From NCBI RefSeq assembly GCF_014646215.1, contig NZ_BMNA01000001.1, positions 348,442-412,441 of the forward strand: a stretch of DNA of 64,000 nucleotides, read 5' to 3'. The notes beneath the pieces were generated by a model. It was not told the DNA's origin and made no database searches. It saw nothing but the letters and a program-made list of their open reading frames with translations. Source of the DNA: Nakamurella endophytica (GTDB taxonomy: Bacteria > Actinomycetota > Actinomycetes > Mycobacteriales > Nakamurellaceae). This document shows positions 17,677 through 27,155 of this stretch, piece by piece. Positions within the stretch are counted from its first letter, which is position 1, and each line of letters begins with the position of its first letter. A program made the position numbers and the translations under genes.

Positions 17677-18551
17677 CCTCTTGCAGACGATGCACCAGTG
17701 GCTACGTCTCGTCGACGTGCGCAGTAGGCGGCGACCGGACGACCGGAGGCCGGCAGGACGGCACGGACGGCACAGGACGGCGCAGCGCCGGGCGGCAGAT
17801 GGCGGACGGCCCGACCGCTCGACGGCATGACGGCAAAGGCACGACGGCAGGCGGCACGGCACGACGGCAGGCGGCACGGCACGACGGCTGGCAGCTCGGC
17901 ACGAGGGCCGGCCAGCACGACCGCAGGCGAGAGGCGCGACGGCAAGCGAGGCGGACGGAGCGGGGGCGCGGCGGCAGGACAGGACACCGCGCAGGACGGC
18001 CGGCGCTGGCTTGCCCGGCAGTACGGAGGGGCGAGGCAGGCGCAACGGACAGCGTCGCGAGGGGAGGTTCGTATCGGACGTACGCCGCGTTGGCCCGCGT
18101 CAGCAGCTGGCCCGCCCAGCGGACCGACCGCCGCGGGTGGACCGGGGCCAACGTCCGCACCGGCTGCCTGAGCCTGGAACGGAAGTCCGGTGGCGCGTAC
18201 GACCCACCGGCGCGGCGGTCGGCCGGCGGCCGTTCGCCCCACAGCGTCGATCGACGAACGCGCGGCAACGAGCAGGAACCACCGGACGGCGGGACCGCAC
18301 GGTGCCCCCGCCCGGCTGCCCCCCGTTCCGGCGAGGTCCCGGCCCCCGGGTCCGACGCCTGCGCCGCACCGGGCCGGTCCGGCGATCGCAGTTCGCCGTG
18401 CCTGGGCTCACCGCTCGCGAGTCACCGCCGTTCCACGCTCGGCGCGGCGGCGACCCGGCACCCCTCAGCCGGCGGACGGGCGCGAGCACGGCGCGCCCCG
18501 AACTTGGACGTCCGCGAGCCGCCCGGTCTCAGCGGGCCGGACGGACCGGGG
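17677..18551. other. Gene desert with low-complexity and tandem repeats
   Basis: No reading frame here has protein-like composition: all translate as Arg/Ala/Pro/Gly noise in several overlapping frames, and none has a ribosome site. The left half (17750-18010) is built from GACGGCA/GGCACG-type words, including the tandem 20-mers at 17841-17920. The right half (18010-18550) is ordinary GC-rich sequence. It separates two minus-strand units (the Gly-rich gene, and mca with its small membrane partner). It could hold a small RNA or a decayed gene, but nothing specific is visible. Confidence 0.6.
17841..17920. repeat. Degenerate 20-bp tandem repeat
   Basis: Two perfect copies of ACGACGGCAGGCGGCACGGC (17841-17860 and 17861-17880) are followed by two degenerate copies (17881-17900 and 17901-17920) that keep the ACGA...GGC ends. 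Related GGACGGCAC words extend leftwards to about 17755. There are no spacers between copies, so this is not a CRISPR array. Confidence 0.75.
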
Positions 18552-18980
18552 TCAGCGCTTGCGGCCGGAGCGCGCGGACGGCGGATCGCTGCGCCCGGAC
18601 TTCGCGGCGCCGGGACGCCCCGCCGCACCGGCCGCGGGACGGGCCGCCCCGGCACCCTTGCCCGTCGCGGCACCGGCGGTGGCCGCCGCGTCGGCGGGTG
18701 ATCCGGCGCCGGCCGGGTCACCGGCGTCGGCGGGGGTGTCGAAGCTCTCCGGCACGCGCTTGAGGTTCTTGCTCATCGAGCGGGCGAGGAAGTAGCAGAC
18801 GACGCACATCAGGACGATGATGAGCAGCCCGATGGGGGCCGCCTTGCCCCACTCCGGGCCCTTGCCGGTGGTCGGGTCGACGTCCGCGGGCGAGTTGCCC
18901 GCGAGCACCCGCCCGACCGCGTCGGGCACGGCGGACACCGACCCGCGGACCGCGGCCAGCGCGGCCGTCAGCCCGTTCAT
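18552..18980 (-). CDS. Small single-pass membrane protein downstream of mca
   Basis: A 142-residue protein: a short N-terminal segment (MNGLTAALAAVRGSV), one strongly hydrophobic helix near residues 52-72 (IGLLIIVLMCVVCYFLARSM), then a basic and Ala/Gly/Pro-rich cytoplasmic tail (NLKRVPESFDTPAD...) ending in GRKR. The ATG overlaps the mca stop by four bases (ATGA), so the two are translationally coupled. Mycobacteria carry a small membrane protein gene at the same place (Rv1083, as I recall). The function is unknown; coupling suggests it assists or localises Mca at the membrane, which is inference. Confidence 0.8.
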   Translation of the reverse strand: MNGLTAALAAVRGSVSAVPDAVGRVLAGNSPADVDPTTGKGPEWGKAAPIGLLIIVLMCVVCYFLARSMSKNLKRVPESFDTPADAGDPAGAGSPADAAATAGAATGKGAGAARPAAGAAGRPGAAKSGRSDPPSARSGRKR

Positions 18981-19960
18981 CGGACGACCTGCTCGCGGAC
19001 CCCGGCGAAGAGGTCGGTCTCCGGGAGGTCGGTCTCCACCAGCGAGCGGGCCAGCTCGTAGTCGTCCGTCCCCCAGACCTCGGCCTCGATGTCGTGCGGC
19101 ACGGAGAACCAGTGCGAGTCCGGGTCGATCTGCGTCTCGTGGGCCCGCAGCGCGGCGTCCCGGAGGTCGAAGTAGTCGGCGACCGGGATCCTTGTGGTGA
19201 TCCGCGCACCCGGGTCCGGCCGCGGGTTCTCCTCGTTGGTGAACCGGGCGAGCCACTCGTCGAACGGCCCGGTGCCGGTCCGCTCGCGCACCGCGTCGTT
19301 GATCCGGGTCAGCCGTTCCCGCGAGAAGCCGACGTTGTAGTAGAGCTTCAAGGGCTGCCAGGGCTCGCCCGCGTCCGGGAACGCGTCCGGGTCGCCCGCG
19401 GCCTCGAACGCCGCCACGGAGACGACGTGGCACCGGATGTGGTCCGGGTGCGGATACCCGCCGTTCTCGTCGTACGTCGTCATGACGTGCGGCCGGAAGG
19501 CCCGCACCACCCGGACCAGGGCCTCGATCTCGATCTGCGCGTCGAGCGCGCCGAAGCTGCCGGGCGGCAGCTGCCAGCTGTCCGGGCTGCCCTCGTGGTA
19601 GCCGGAGTCCTCGAAGCCGAGCCAGGTGTGCGCGACACCGAGGATCTCCGCCGCCCGCGCCATCTCCGCCTGCCGCAACGCCGGCATGTCGCGGTCGCCG
19701 AGCACGAAGTTGGGGTTGAGCACGTCGCCCCGCTCACCGCCGGTGCAGGACACCACCATCACGCCGGCACCCTCGGCGCCGTACTTGGCCAAGCTCGCCG
19801 CGCCCTTGCTCGACTCGTCGTCGGGGTGCGCGTGGACGGCCATCAACCGCAGCGGCGCCTCGGCGGCCACCGAAGCGCGGCGCTCGGACGCCACCACCGG
19901 GCGCTCGACGTGGGCCGCCGCCGGTCCGGTCGCCGGCGTCTCGAACACGGTCTCGCTCAC
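18977..19960 (-). CDS. mca: Mycothiol S-conjugate amidase
   Basis: Cleaves mycothiol S-conjugates to a mercapturic acid plus GlcN-Ins, the detoxification step of the mycothiol system. It belongs to the LmbE/PIG-L zinc amidase family: HAHPDDESSKG supplies the zinc ligands and general base, TCTGGERGDVLNP is the substrate loop, and MTTYDENGGYPHPDHIRCH carries the third ligand. The ESSKG and GYPHPDHI forms fit Mca rather than the MshB deacetylase. GTG at 19960 (MSETVFETP) is chosen, with AGGAGAGG about 12 bases upstream; the open frame extends to 20107 as Arg/Gly-rich noise. The length of 327 residues is close to the family norm of about 290-300, with a longer N-terminus. Its presence shows the organism makes mycothiol. 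Confidence 0.94.
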   Translation of the reverse strand: MSETVFETPATGPAAAHVERPVVASERRASVAAEAPLRLMAVHAHPDDESSKGAASLAKYGAEGAGVMVVSCTGGERGDVLNPNFVLGDRDMPALRQAEMARAAEILGVAHTWLGFEDSGYHEGSPDSWQLPPGSFGALDAQIEIEALVRVVRAFRPHVMTTYDENGGYPHPDHIRCHVVSVAAFEAAGDPDAFPDAGEPWQPLKLYYNVGFSRERLTRINDAVRERTGTGPFDEWLARFTNEENPRPDPGARITTRIPVADYFDLRDAALRAHETQIDPDSHWFSVPHDIEAEVWGTDDYELARSLVETDLPETDLFAGVREQVVR

Positions 19961-20321
19961 GCCTGTCCAGATCCTCTCCTCGTGCCGCCGTCCTCCGGCG
20001 ACCGCCCCGTTGCGACGGCTGCACCGTCCCGGCAGCCCCCCACTCCGCCGCCACGGGCACGGACGCCCGCGGCCGGTGAACCGGGAGGTGGTGCCCACTC
20101 GGGGCACCCACCGTCGACCATTGTCCCCCGTCCCACCGACAGCTTCGGCCGCCGCGGCCGCGCGAGGAGCGCCGCGGCCTGGCCGTGCCCGTCCGGCGCC
20201 TTCCGCGAGGCTCCAGCGGCGGTGTCACCGCTGGTCACGGCGGCGGCCGGGGACCGCCCGCGGACGGCGCGGCGGCCCTGCGGCGGCCGTCGCATCCGGG
20301 TCCCCGAAGGGGTCACCGTGG
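19961..20321. other. Divergent intergenic region mca / greA
   Basis: This 360-base interval between the divergent mca and greA units holds no plausible gene. It contains the mca ribosome site (AGGAGAGG) and GC-rich filler. The greA promoter lies at its right edge. No clear mca promoter was found. Confidence 0.5.
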
Positions 20322-20327
20322 TAGAAT
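20319..20327 (+). promoter_or_regulatory. Extended -10 promoter of greA
   Basis: TGGTAGAAT combines the TG-n extension with a near-consensus -10 hexamer (TAGAAT). No good -35 box lies 17-18 bases upstream, which is typical of extended -10 promoters. Transcription would start about base 20334, giving a leader of roughly 187 bases. Confidence 0.55.
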
Positions 20328-20337
20328 CGGCGCACAG

Positions 20338-20359
20338 GACGGCCCCCTCGGGGGCCGTC
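20338..20359 (+). promoter_or_regulatory. Perfect hairpin at the 5' end of the greA leader
   Basis: GACGGCCCCC and GGGGGCCGTC are perfect inverted repeats around a TC centre (10 bp, or 9 bp with a four-base loop). It lies only about four bases after the predicted start of transcription, so it would cap the transcript. Upstream genes run the other way, so it is not their terminator. Likely roles are mRNA stabilisation or early pausing/attenuation. Confidence 0.5.
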
Positions 20360-20520
20360 AGCCGTTTGGCAGCGACCTACGAGTGCGAGAACCGCGCCTC
20401 GCGACCGCCTCGGGTTGTCGCTCACCCGCCTCGTCGCCGCTCGCGACCGCACACCGTCGGCCGCGTCCCGGCGCAGGTCGGGCAACGGCTGGCACCGGCA
20501 CCACAGCAGAAGGAGTCGCC

Positions 20521-21012
20521 ATGACCGGAACCGCCATCACCTGGCTCACCCAGGAGGCCTACGACCGGCTGCAGCACGAGCTCGACGAGCTCGTGGCCCA
20601 GCGTCCCGTCATCGCCGCGGAGATCAACGCCCGCCGCGAGGAGGGCGACCTCAAGGAGAACGGCGGCTACCACGCCGCCCGCGACGAGCAGGCCAAGCAG
20701 GAGGACCGGATCCGCAAGATCCAGGAGCTGCTGCGGCAGGCGCAGGTCGGCGTCCGCGCGTCGGACGGCGGCACCGTCGAGCCGGGCATGGTCGTCACGG
20801 TCGCCTACGACGGCGACGACAGCGACCAGGAGACCTTCCTGCTCGGCTCGCGCGAGGAGGGTTCCCACGGCTCGCTCGCCGTCTACTCGCCGCAGTCCCC
20901 GCTGGGTGAGTCGATCCTGGGCGCCGCGCCGGGCGACTCGCGCGAGTACCTGCTCCCCAACGGGCGGACGCAGAAGGTCACCGTCATCGAGGTCGAGCCC
21001 TTCACCGGCTGA
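20521..21012 (+). CDS. greA: Transcription elongation factor GreA
   Basis: Rescues backtracked RNA polymerase by stimulating cleavage of the nascent RNA 3' end. The 163-residue protein has the N-terminal antiparallel coiled coil (about 1-78) with the acidic tip at EEGDLKENGGYHAARDEQ, and the C-terminal FKBP-like domain that ends SPLGESILGAAPGDSREYLLPNGR. The D and E of the tip are intact; the usual ENAEY is ENGGY here, a small deviation next to the catalytic acid pair. The ATG is preceded by AGAAGGAG at good spacing. It is transcribed alone from an extended -10 promoter and ends in a strong shared terminator. Confidence 0.97.
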   Translation: MTGTAITWLTQEAYDRLQHELDELVAQRPVIAAEINARREEGDLKENGGYHAARDEQAKQEDRIRKIQELLRQAQVGVRASDGGTVEPGMVVTVAYDGDDSDQETFLLGSREEGSHGSLAVYSPQSPLGESILGAAPGDSREYLLPNGRTQKVTVIEVEPFTG

Positions 21013-21022
21013 GCCGCGCCGT

Positions 21023-21047
21023 CCCCGGCCGGGCCGCCCGGCCGGGG
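21023..21047. terminator. Bidirectional terminator between greA and ilvA
   Basis: CCCCGGCCGGG and CCCGGCCGGGG form a perfect 11-bp stem with a CCG loop, placed between the two convergent stop codons (greA ends 11 bases before, ilvA one base after). Confidence 0.75.
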
Positions 21048-22286
21048 TCAGCTGTGGTCGAGGATGCGGACGCCCGGGGCGTCGGACAGCACCTTGATCA
21101 GGTCGTCGCGGTGCTGGTCGCCGCGGCACTCCAGCCGCAGGTCCACCTCGACATCGCCGAGGGCCAGCCCGGCGCCCAGCCGGGACTGCTCGACGTCCAC
21201 CACGGATGCCCCGAGCTCCCCGACCCGGGACAGCAGGCGGGCCAGCGAGCCCGGCCGGTCGGAGATCTCGAGCCGCAGCGACAGGAACCGGCCGGCCGCG
21301 ACCAGCCCGTGCTCGGTGACGTGCAGCAGCACCAGCGGGTCGATGTTCCCGCCGGACAGCACCGCGACGACCGGCGGCCGGAACCGCTCCGGGTCGGTCA
21401 TCACCGCGGCTACGGCCGCCACGCCCGCCGGCTCCACGACCAGTTTGGCGCGCTCCAGGCAGAGCAGCATCGCCCGGGACAGCTGGTCCTCGGTGACGGT
21501 GACGATGTCGTCCACCATCTGCTGGACGTGCGCGAAGGTGAGCGCGGTCGGCTCGCCGACGGCGATGCCGTCCGCCAGCGTCGACATCTGGGCCAGCCGC
21601 ACCGGCCGCCCGGCGGCCAGCGAGCCCGGCCAGGCCGCGGCCTGCACCGCCTGCACCCCGACGATCCGGACGTCCGGACGTTGCGGGCGGATGGCCGCGG
21701 CGATGCCGGACAGCAGACCCCCGCCGCCCGCGGACACCACGACGGTCGCGACGTCCGGGCACTGCTCGAGGATCTCCAGCCCGACCGTGCCCTGGCCGCG
21801 GAGGATGTCCGGGTGGTCGAACGGGTGCACCAGCACCGCACCGGTCGTGGCCGAGAACTCGCGGGCGTGCACCAGCGAGTCGTCCAGCGTCTCGCCGACG
21901 AGGTGCACCTCGGCGCCGTACGCGCGGGTGGCGGCGAGCTTGGCGATCGACGCGCCGACCGGCATGTAGACGGTGGCCCGGACCCCCAGCATGGCCGCCG
22001 CCAGCGCGACGCCCTGCGCGTGGTTGCCGGCGCTGGCGGCGACCACGCCGGCAGCCTTCTCGTCCTCCGACAGCCGGGAGATCCGCAGGTACGCCCCGCG
22101 GATCTTGAAGGAGCCGGTGCGCTGGAGGTTCTCGCACTTGAGGTGGACCGGGCCGCCGACCAGCTCCTGCAGCGGCCGGGAGGACTCCATCGGGGTCCTG
22201 CGGACGACGCCGGTCAACACCCGCGCCGCCTCCCGGATCTCCTCGACACCGATCCGGTCCAGCTGCGCGCTCGCCACCCGCGCCAT
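21048..22286 (-). CDS. ilvA: Threonine ammonia-lyase with C-terminal ACT domain
   Basis: PLP enzyme that deaminates threonine to 2-oxobutanoate, feeding isoleucine synthesis. The PLP lysine is K61 in RTGSFKIRGAY; the phosphate-binding glycine loop is SAGGGGLLSG; the SAGNHAQGVA loop is intact. Residues about 330-412 form one ACT-like domain (LEISDRPGSLARLLSRVGELG), so this is the short form with a single regulatory domain, similar to many actinobacterial IlvA/TdcB proteins. ATG at 22286 (MARVASAQLDRIG) is the first sensible start; the longer frame is antisense noise. The ROK kinase gene ends 14 bases upstream, so both are probably co-transcribed. Confidence 0.93.
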   Translation of the reverse strand: MARVASAQLDRIGVEEIREAARVLTGVVRRTPMESSRPLQELVGGPVHLKCENLQRTGSFKIRGAYLRISRLSEDEKAAGVVAASAGNHAQGVALAAAMLGVRATVYMPVGASIAKLAATRAYGAEVHLVGETLDDSLVHAREFSATTGAVLVHPFDHPDILRGQGTVGLEILEQCPDVATVVVSAGGGGLLSGIAAAIRPQRPDVRIVGVQAVQAAAWPGSLAAGRPVRLAQMSTLADGIAVGEPTALTFAHVQQMVDDIVTVTEDQLSRAMLLCLERAKLVVEPAGVAAVAAVMTDPERFRPPVVAVLSGGNIDPLVLLHVTEHGLVAAGRFLSLRLEISDRPGSLARLLSRVGELGASVVDVEQSRLGAGLALGDVEVDLRLECRGDQHRDDLIKVLSDAPGVRILDHS

Positions 22287-22300
22287 ACTGCCAGCCGCGC

Positions 22301-23350
22301 TCAGCGGCCGTGGGGCCAATAGGCGTCGGCCCGCAGCACGGCGCCGGCCGCGCCGATGAGTCCGGCGTCCCCGCCGAGCAGTGCCGGGACCACCCGTGGC
22401 GACGACGCGTAGCCCAGGGCCGCGTACCGGGCGTACCCGTCCGCGATCGGGTCGAACAGCACCGGACCGGCCAGCGCGACCCCGCCGCCGATGACCACGA
22501 CGTCCAGGTCCAGCAGCGTGACGGCACCGGCCACCGCCAGCCCGATGGCCTCGCCGGCACGGCGGAACGTGGCCAGCGCGATCGGGTCGCCGCGGAGCGC
22601 GGCGTCCGCGACCCCGGCGGCCCCCGCGGCCGCGTCGCCGTCGGCCAGGCCGTGCTCGCGCGCCCAGCGGGTGATCGACGTGCCGCTGGCGACGGCCTCC
22701 AGGCACCCCGTGCCGCCGCACACGCAGGCCGGTCCGAACGGGTCGACGCTGACATGGCCGATGTGGCCCGCGTTCCCGGTGGTACCTGCCACGACGCGGC
22801 CGTCCACCACGACCCCGCCACCGACCCCCGTCGAGACCACCATCCCCAGGACGTTGCGCCGACCGCGGGCCGCGCCCCGCCAGTGCTCCCCCACGGCCAC
22901 GGCGACCGCGTCGCCGAGCATCCGGACCTCGCAGCCGTACCGCTCGACCAGCCGGTCCCGGAGGGGGAAGTCCCGCCATCCCGGGATGTTCACCGGGGAC
23001 ACCGTGCCGGCGCCGAGGTCGAGCGGGGCTGCAGTGGCGACGCCCACGGCCGGCAGCACCGCCGCCTCGTGCGGCTCCAGCCCGACGGCGTGCAGCACCG
23101 CGTCGACCGCCTCGGTCAACGCCGCGAACAGCACGTCGCCGTCCCGGCTCCGGGGCGTGGGCATGCGCCGCGACGCCACGATCTCGCCCAGCTCGGTGAC
23201 CACGGCGGCCGCGAACTTGGTCCCGCCGATGTCGACCGCCAGGGCCCGCCGGGACCAGTCCGTCCCGGTCCCGTGACGCACGGAGCCGGGGTCCGGCCCT
23301 GGGTCCGGTGCGGGTGCGGGAGCGGCGGCCACACCGGGATTGTGCGGCAC
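22301..23350 (-). CDS. ROK-family glucokinase
   Basis: Sugar kinase with an N-terminal phosphate loop (LAVDIGGTKFAAAVV), catalytic region GNAGHIGH with the ROK-specific His, and the zinc site CVCGGTGCLEAVASG that identifies the ROK family. It ends VVIGGGVALAGPVLFDPI, the second phosphate-binding motif. Glucose is the likeliest substrate (polyphosphate- or ATP-dependent), but N-acetylmannosamine or fructose kinases share these motifs. The start is uncertain: GTG at 23350 (MPHNPG) or GTG at 23281 (MRHGTGT), neither with a strong ribosome site. It lies 35 bases after metB and 14 before ilvA, on one strand. Confidence 0.88.
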   Translation of the reverse strand: MPHNPGVAAAPAPAPDPGPDPGSVRHGTGTDWSRRALAVDIGGTKFAAAVVTELGEIVASRRMPTPRSRDGDVLFAALTEAVDAVLHAVGLEPHEAAVLPAVGVATAAPLDLGAGTVSPVNIPGWRDFPLRDRLVERYGCEVRMLGDAVAVAVGEHWRGAARGRRNVLGMVVSTGVGGGVVVDGRVVAGTTGNAGHIGHVSVDPFGPACVCGGTGCLEAVASGTSITRWAREHGLADGDAAAGAAGVADAALRGDPIALATFRRAGEAIGLAVAGAVTLLDLDVVVIGGGVALAGPVLFDPIADGYARYAALGYASSPRVVPALLGGDAGLIGAAGAVLRADAYWPHGR

Positions 23351-23385
23351 GGCCGGGGCCGCCGGGCCCCGCACGGCGAGCGGGG

Positions 23386-24591
23386 TCAGGCCAGGGCGTC
23401 CGCGAGGTCCGCGAGCAGGTCGTCGACGTCCTCGATGCCCACGGACAGCCGGATCAGGTCGTCCGGGACCTGCAGCGCCGAACCGGCCACGCTCGCGTGC
23501 GTCATCAGCGCCGGGTGCTCGATCAGCGACTCGACCCCGCCGAGCGACTCGGCCAGGGTGAACAGCCGGGTCCGCGAGCAGACCTTGACGGCTTCCTCCA
23601 CCCCGCCGACGACGGTGAACGAGACCATGCCGCCGAAGTCGCGCATCTGCCGGGCGGCGACCTCGTGCTGCGGGTGGCCGGCCAGACCCGGGTACAGCAC
23701 CCGGCCCACCTTCGGCAGCCCGAGCAGCATGTCGGCGACGGCGGCCGCGTTGGCGCAGTGCGCCTGCATCCGCAGAGCCAGCGTGCGCAGGCCGCGCAGG
23801 GTCAGCCAGGAGTCGAACGGCCCGGCGACGCCACCCATGGACTTGGCGTGGAACGCGAAGGCCTCGCCCAGCTCGTCGTCCGACGTCACCAGGGCGCCGC
23901 CGATGACGTCCGAGTGGCCGCCGATGTACTTGGTGGTCGAATGCAGGACGACGTCGGCACCGAGCGCCAGCGGCTGCTGCAGGTACGGCGAGGCGAACGT
24001 GTTGTCGACCAGCAGCCGGGCACCGCTGCGGCGCGCGAGCTCGGCCAGCGCGGCGATGTCGGCGACCGCGAGCAGCGGGTTGGTGGGTGTCTCGCACCAG
24101 ATCAACCGGGTGCGGTCGGTCACGGCCGCGGCGACCGCCGCCGGGTCGTGCAGCGGCGCAGTGCTGTAGGTGATGCCCCAGGGCACGCAGATCCGGTCGA
24201 CCAGCCGGAACGTCCCGCCGTAGGCGTCGTCCGGGATCACCAGGTGGTCGCCCGGACGGAGCAGGGCGCGGATGGCCGCGTCCGCCGCCGCCATCCCGGA
24301 CGCCCAGGCGGTGCCGTGCCGGCCGCCCTCCAGGGCGGCCAGCGCGGTCTCCAGTGCGGTGCGCGTCGGGTTGCCGGCGCGCGAGTAGTCGTACCCCGCC
24401 CTGGTCTCGCCGACGACGTCCTGGGCGAACGTGGAGGTCTGGAAGATCGGCACCGCGACCGCGCCGGTCCCGCCGTCCGGCTCCTGGCCGGCGTGGATGG
24501 CGCGGGTGGCAAAGCCGTCGCCGGCGCCCGCCTGCGAGGACGTGCGGTCGGCCGGATCCGGTGCCGGCTGCACCGGCGGGAGGTCACTCAC
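23386..24591 (-). CDS. metB: Cystathionine gamma-synthase / beta-lyase family PLP enzyme
   Basis: Cys/Met-metabolism PLP enzyme of 401 residues. Landmarks: YDYSRAGNPTRTALE, ASGMAAADAAIRAL, YGGTFRLVD, and the PLP lysine near residue 221 in HSTTKYIGGHSDVIGG. The sequence opens with FATRAIHAGQEPDGGTGAV. The gene adjoins cbs, with which it would run reverse transsulfuration or, as cystathionine gamma-synthase, forward transsulfuration from O-acetyl- or O-succinylhomoserine. In M. tuberculosis the same neighbour pair is metB-cbs. Exact direction cannot be assigned from the sequence alone. The gap to cbs is 54 bases and carries a short hairpin. Confidence 0.9.
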   Translation of the reverse strand: MSDLPPVQPAPDPADRTSSQAGAGDGFATRAIHAGQEPDGGTGAVAVPIFQTSTFAQDVVGETRAGYDYSRAGNPTRTALETALAALEGGRHGTAWASGMAAADAAIRALLRPGDHLVIPDDAYGGTFRLVDRICVPWGITYSTAPLHDPAAVAAAVTDRTRLIWCETPTNPLLAVADIAALAELARRSGARLLVDNTFASPYLQQPLALGADVVLHSTTKYIGGHSDVIGGALVTSDDELGEAFAFHAKSMGGVAGPFDSWLTLRGLRTLALRMQAHCANAAAVADMLLGLPKVGRVLYPGLAGHPQHEVAARQMRDFGGMVSFTVVGGVEEAVKVCSRTRLFTLAESLGGVESLIEHPALMTHASVAGSALQVPDDLIRLSVGIEDVDDLLADLADALA

Positions 24592-24629
24592 CCGGCCACT
24601 CTAGGTCGGCACGCCGACGCTCCGTCCGG

Positions 24630-24645
24630 CCGGCGGTTCCGCCGG
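24630..24645 (-). terminator. Small hairpin just after the cbs stop
   Basis: CCGGCGG and CCGCCGG are inverted repeats around TT, immediately after the cbs stop codon. The stem is only 7 bp and there is no U tract, so it may only partly separate cbs from metB. Confidence 0.35.
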
Positions 24646-26010
<1,365 letters not shown>

Positions 26011-26190
26011 GGCATGTCTCCCTGCTGTCGTCCCACGGCCGTCCGCGACGGCCGTCGCCCGGCCTGCGCCGTGCCGCCTGCAGGTTATCCGCCGGTCGGG
26101 CCGTGCCCCGACGGCCGCCCGGCGGCCGGCCTCGCCGCGGCCGTTGACCGACGGCGCAGAATCGTTGCGGATGCGAAGGAGGCAGCGGCG

Positions 26191-27135
26191 ATGCCGGCGG
26201 ACAGGCGGGGGCACAGGGGCGGCGAGGATGCGGCGGCCGCGCGGGCGGTGGTGACGGCCGCGGCCGGTGCAGGCCTGCTGGCGGGGTTGGCCGGGGCCGC
26301 ATTGGTGGCGCTGCTGCGGCAGGCCGGCACCGCCCGGCAGGCGATCGAGGCCGCGGCGCTGGACGCCGCGCGTGCCGCCGGTCTGCTCGAGGAGACGGGT
26401 CGCCGGCTGCGCGTCGCCGAGCTGCCCGTGCCGCGCCGGGATGGCCTCCACCTGCCCGACGGCGGCTGGCTCCCGCTGCCGGACGGCGGCGCGCCGCTCC
26501 GGGCGCCGGGCGGCCGGCCCCTCGTGCTGGCCATGCTGGGCGATTCGACGGCGGTCGGCTACGGCGTGCACGACGCCGACGAGCTGCCCGCGGTGGCGCT
26601 GTCCCGGCAGCTGGCCGCGGCCGTCGGCCGGCCCGTCCTGCTGCACACGTACGGCCTGGTCGGGGCCGGCGCGGCGGACCTGACCCGGCAGGTCGCGGCG
26701 GCCCTGCCGGACGCCCCGGACGTCGCGGTGATCGTCATCGGGGCCAACGACGTCACCGACAAGGTGCCGCCGTGGCAGTCCGCGCAACGGCTGGGGGCGA
26801 CGGTCGCCGCGCTCGTCGCACAGGGCGTGCCCGTGGTGGTCGGAACCTGTCCGGACCTCGGTGTCATCGCACCCATCCCGCAACCGCTGCGGTCGGTGCT
26901 GCACGCCTGGTCCGGGCGGCTGGCCGCGCTGCAGGCCAGGGCCACCGAGGCGGCCGGCGGGCGGGCCGTGCCGATCGGCCGGCTGGTCAGCCCCGGCTTC
27001 GCCGGGCACCCGGAGCTGTTCGCCGACGACGGGTTCCACCCGTCCGGGGCCGGCTACGCCCGGGCGGTCGCGGCGCTGCTGCCGGAAGTGGTCGCCGCCG
27101 TCGGGGGGCAGCGTCCGGAGCGGGCCGCCGGTTGA
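26191..27135 (+). CDS. SGNH/GDSL-type hydrolase, membrane-anchored
   Basis: A 314-residue lipase/esterase-fold protein. An N-terminal hydrophobic segment (about 20-42) precedes the SGNH blocks: block I AMLGDSTAVGYG (nucleophile Ser), block III VIVIGANDVTD, and the C-terminal catalytic pair in FADDGFHPSGAGYA. It likely acts on an ester outside the cytoplasmic membrane; the hydrophobic segment may be a signal or an anchor. ATG at 26191 has GAAGGAGG at good spacing, so the start is well supported. It diverges from cbs across 180 bases. M. tuberculosis has a GDSL-like protein (Rv1075c) next to the same cluster. The substrate is unknown. Confidence 0.9.
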   Translation: MPADRRGHRGGEDAAAARAVVTAAAGAGLLAGLAGAALVALLRQAGTARQAIEAAALDAARAAGLLEETGRRLRVAELPVPRRDGLHLPDGGWLPLPDGGAPLRAPGGRPLVLAMLGDSTAVGYGVHDADELPAVALSRQLAAAVGRPVLLHTYGLVGAGAADLTRQVAAALPDAPDVAVIVIGANDVTDKVPPWQSAQRLGATVAALVAQGVPVVVGTCPDLGVIAPIPQPLRSVLHAWSGRLAALQARATEAAGGRAVPIGRLVSPGFAGHPELFADDGFHPSGAGYARAVAALLPEVVAAVGGQRPERAAG

Positions 27136-27155
27136 CCTCGCAGCGGTGCCCCCGG

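Noticed and set aside
17841-17920. Repeat tract considered as a CRISPR array
   Set aside because: Copies are directly adjacent with no unique spacers, and no cas genes are nearby.
17664-18268. Cys/Arg/Pro-rich minus-strand frames in the gene desert, with repeated PSCR-like words
   Set aside because: They derive from the tandem GC repeats and have no start context or domain; two overlapping frames look equally repetitive.
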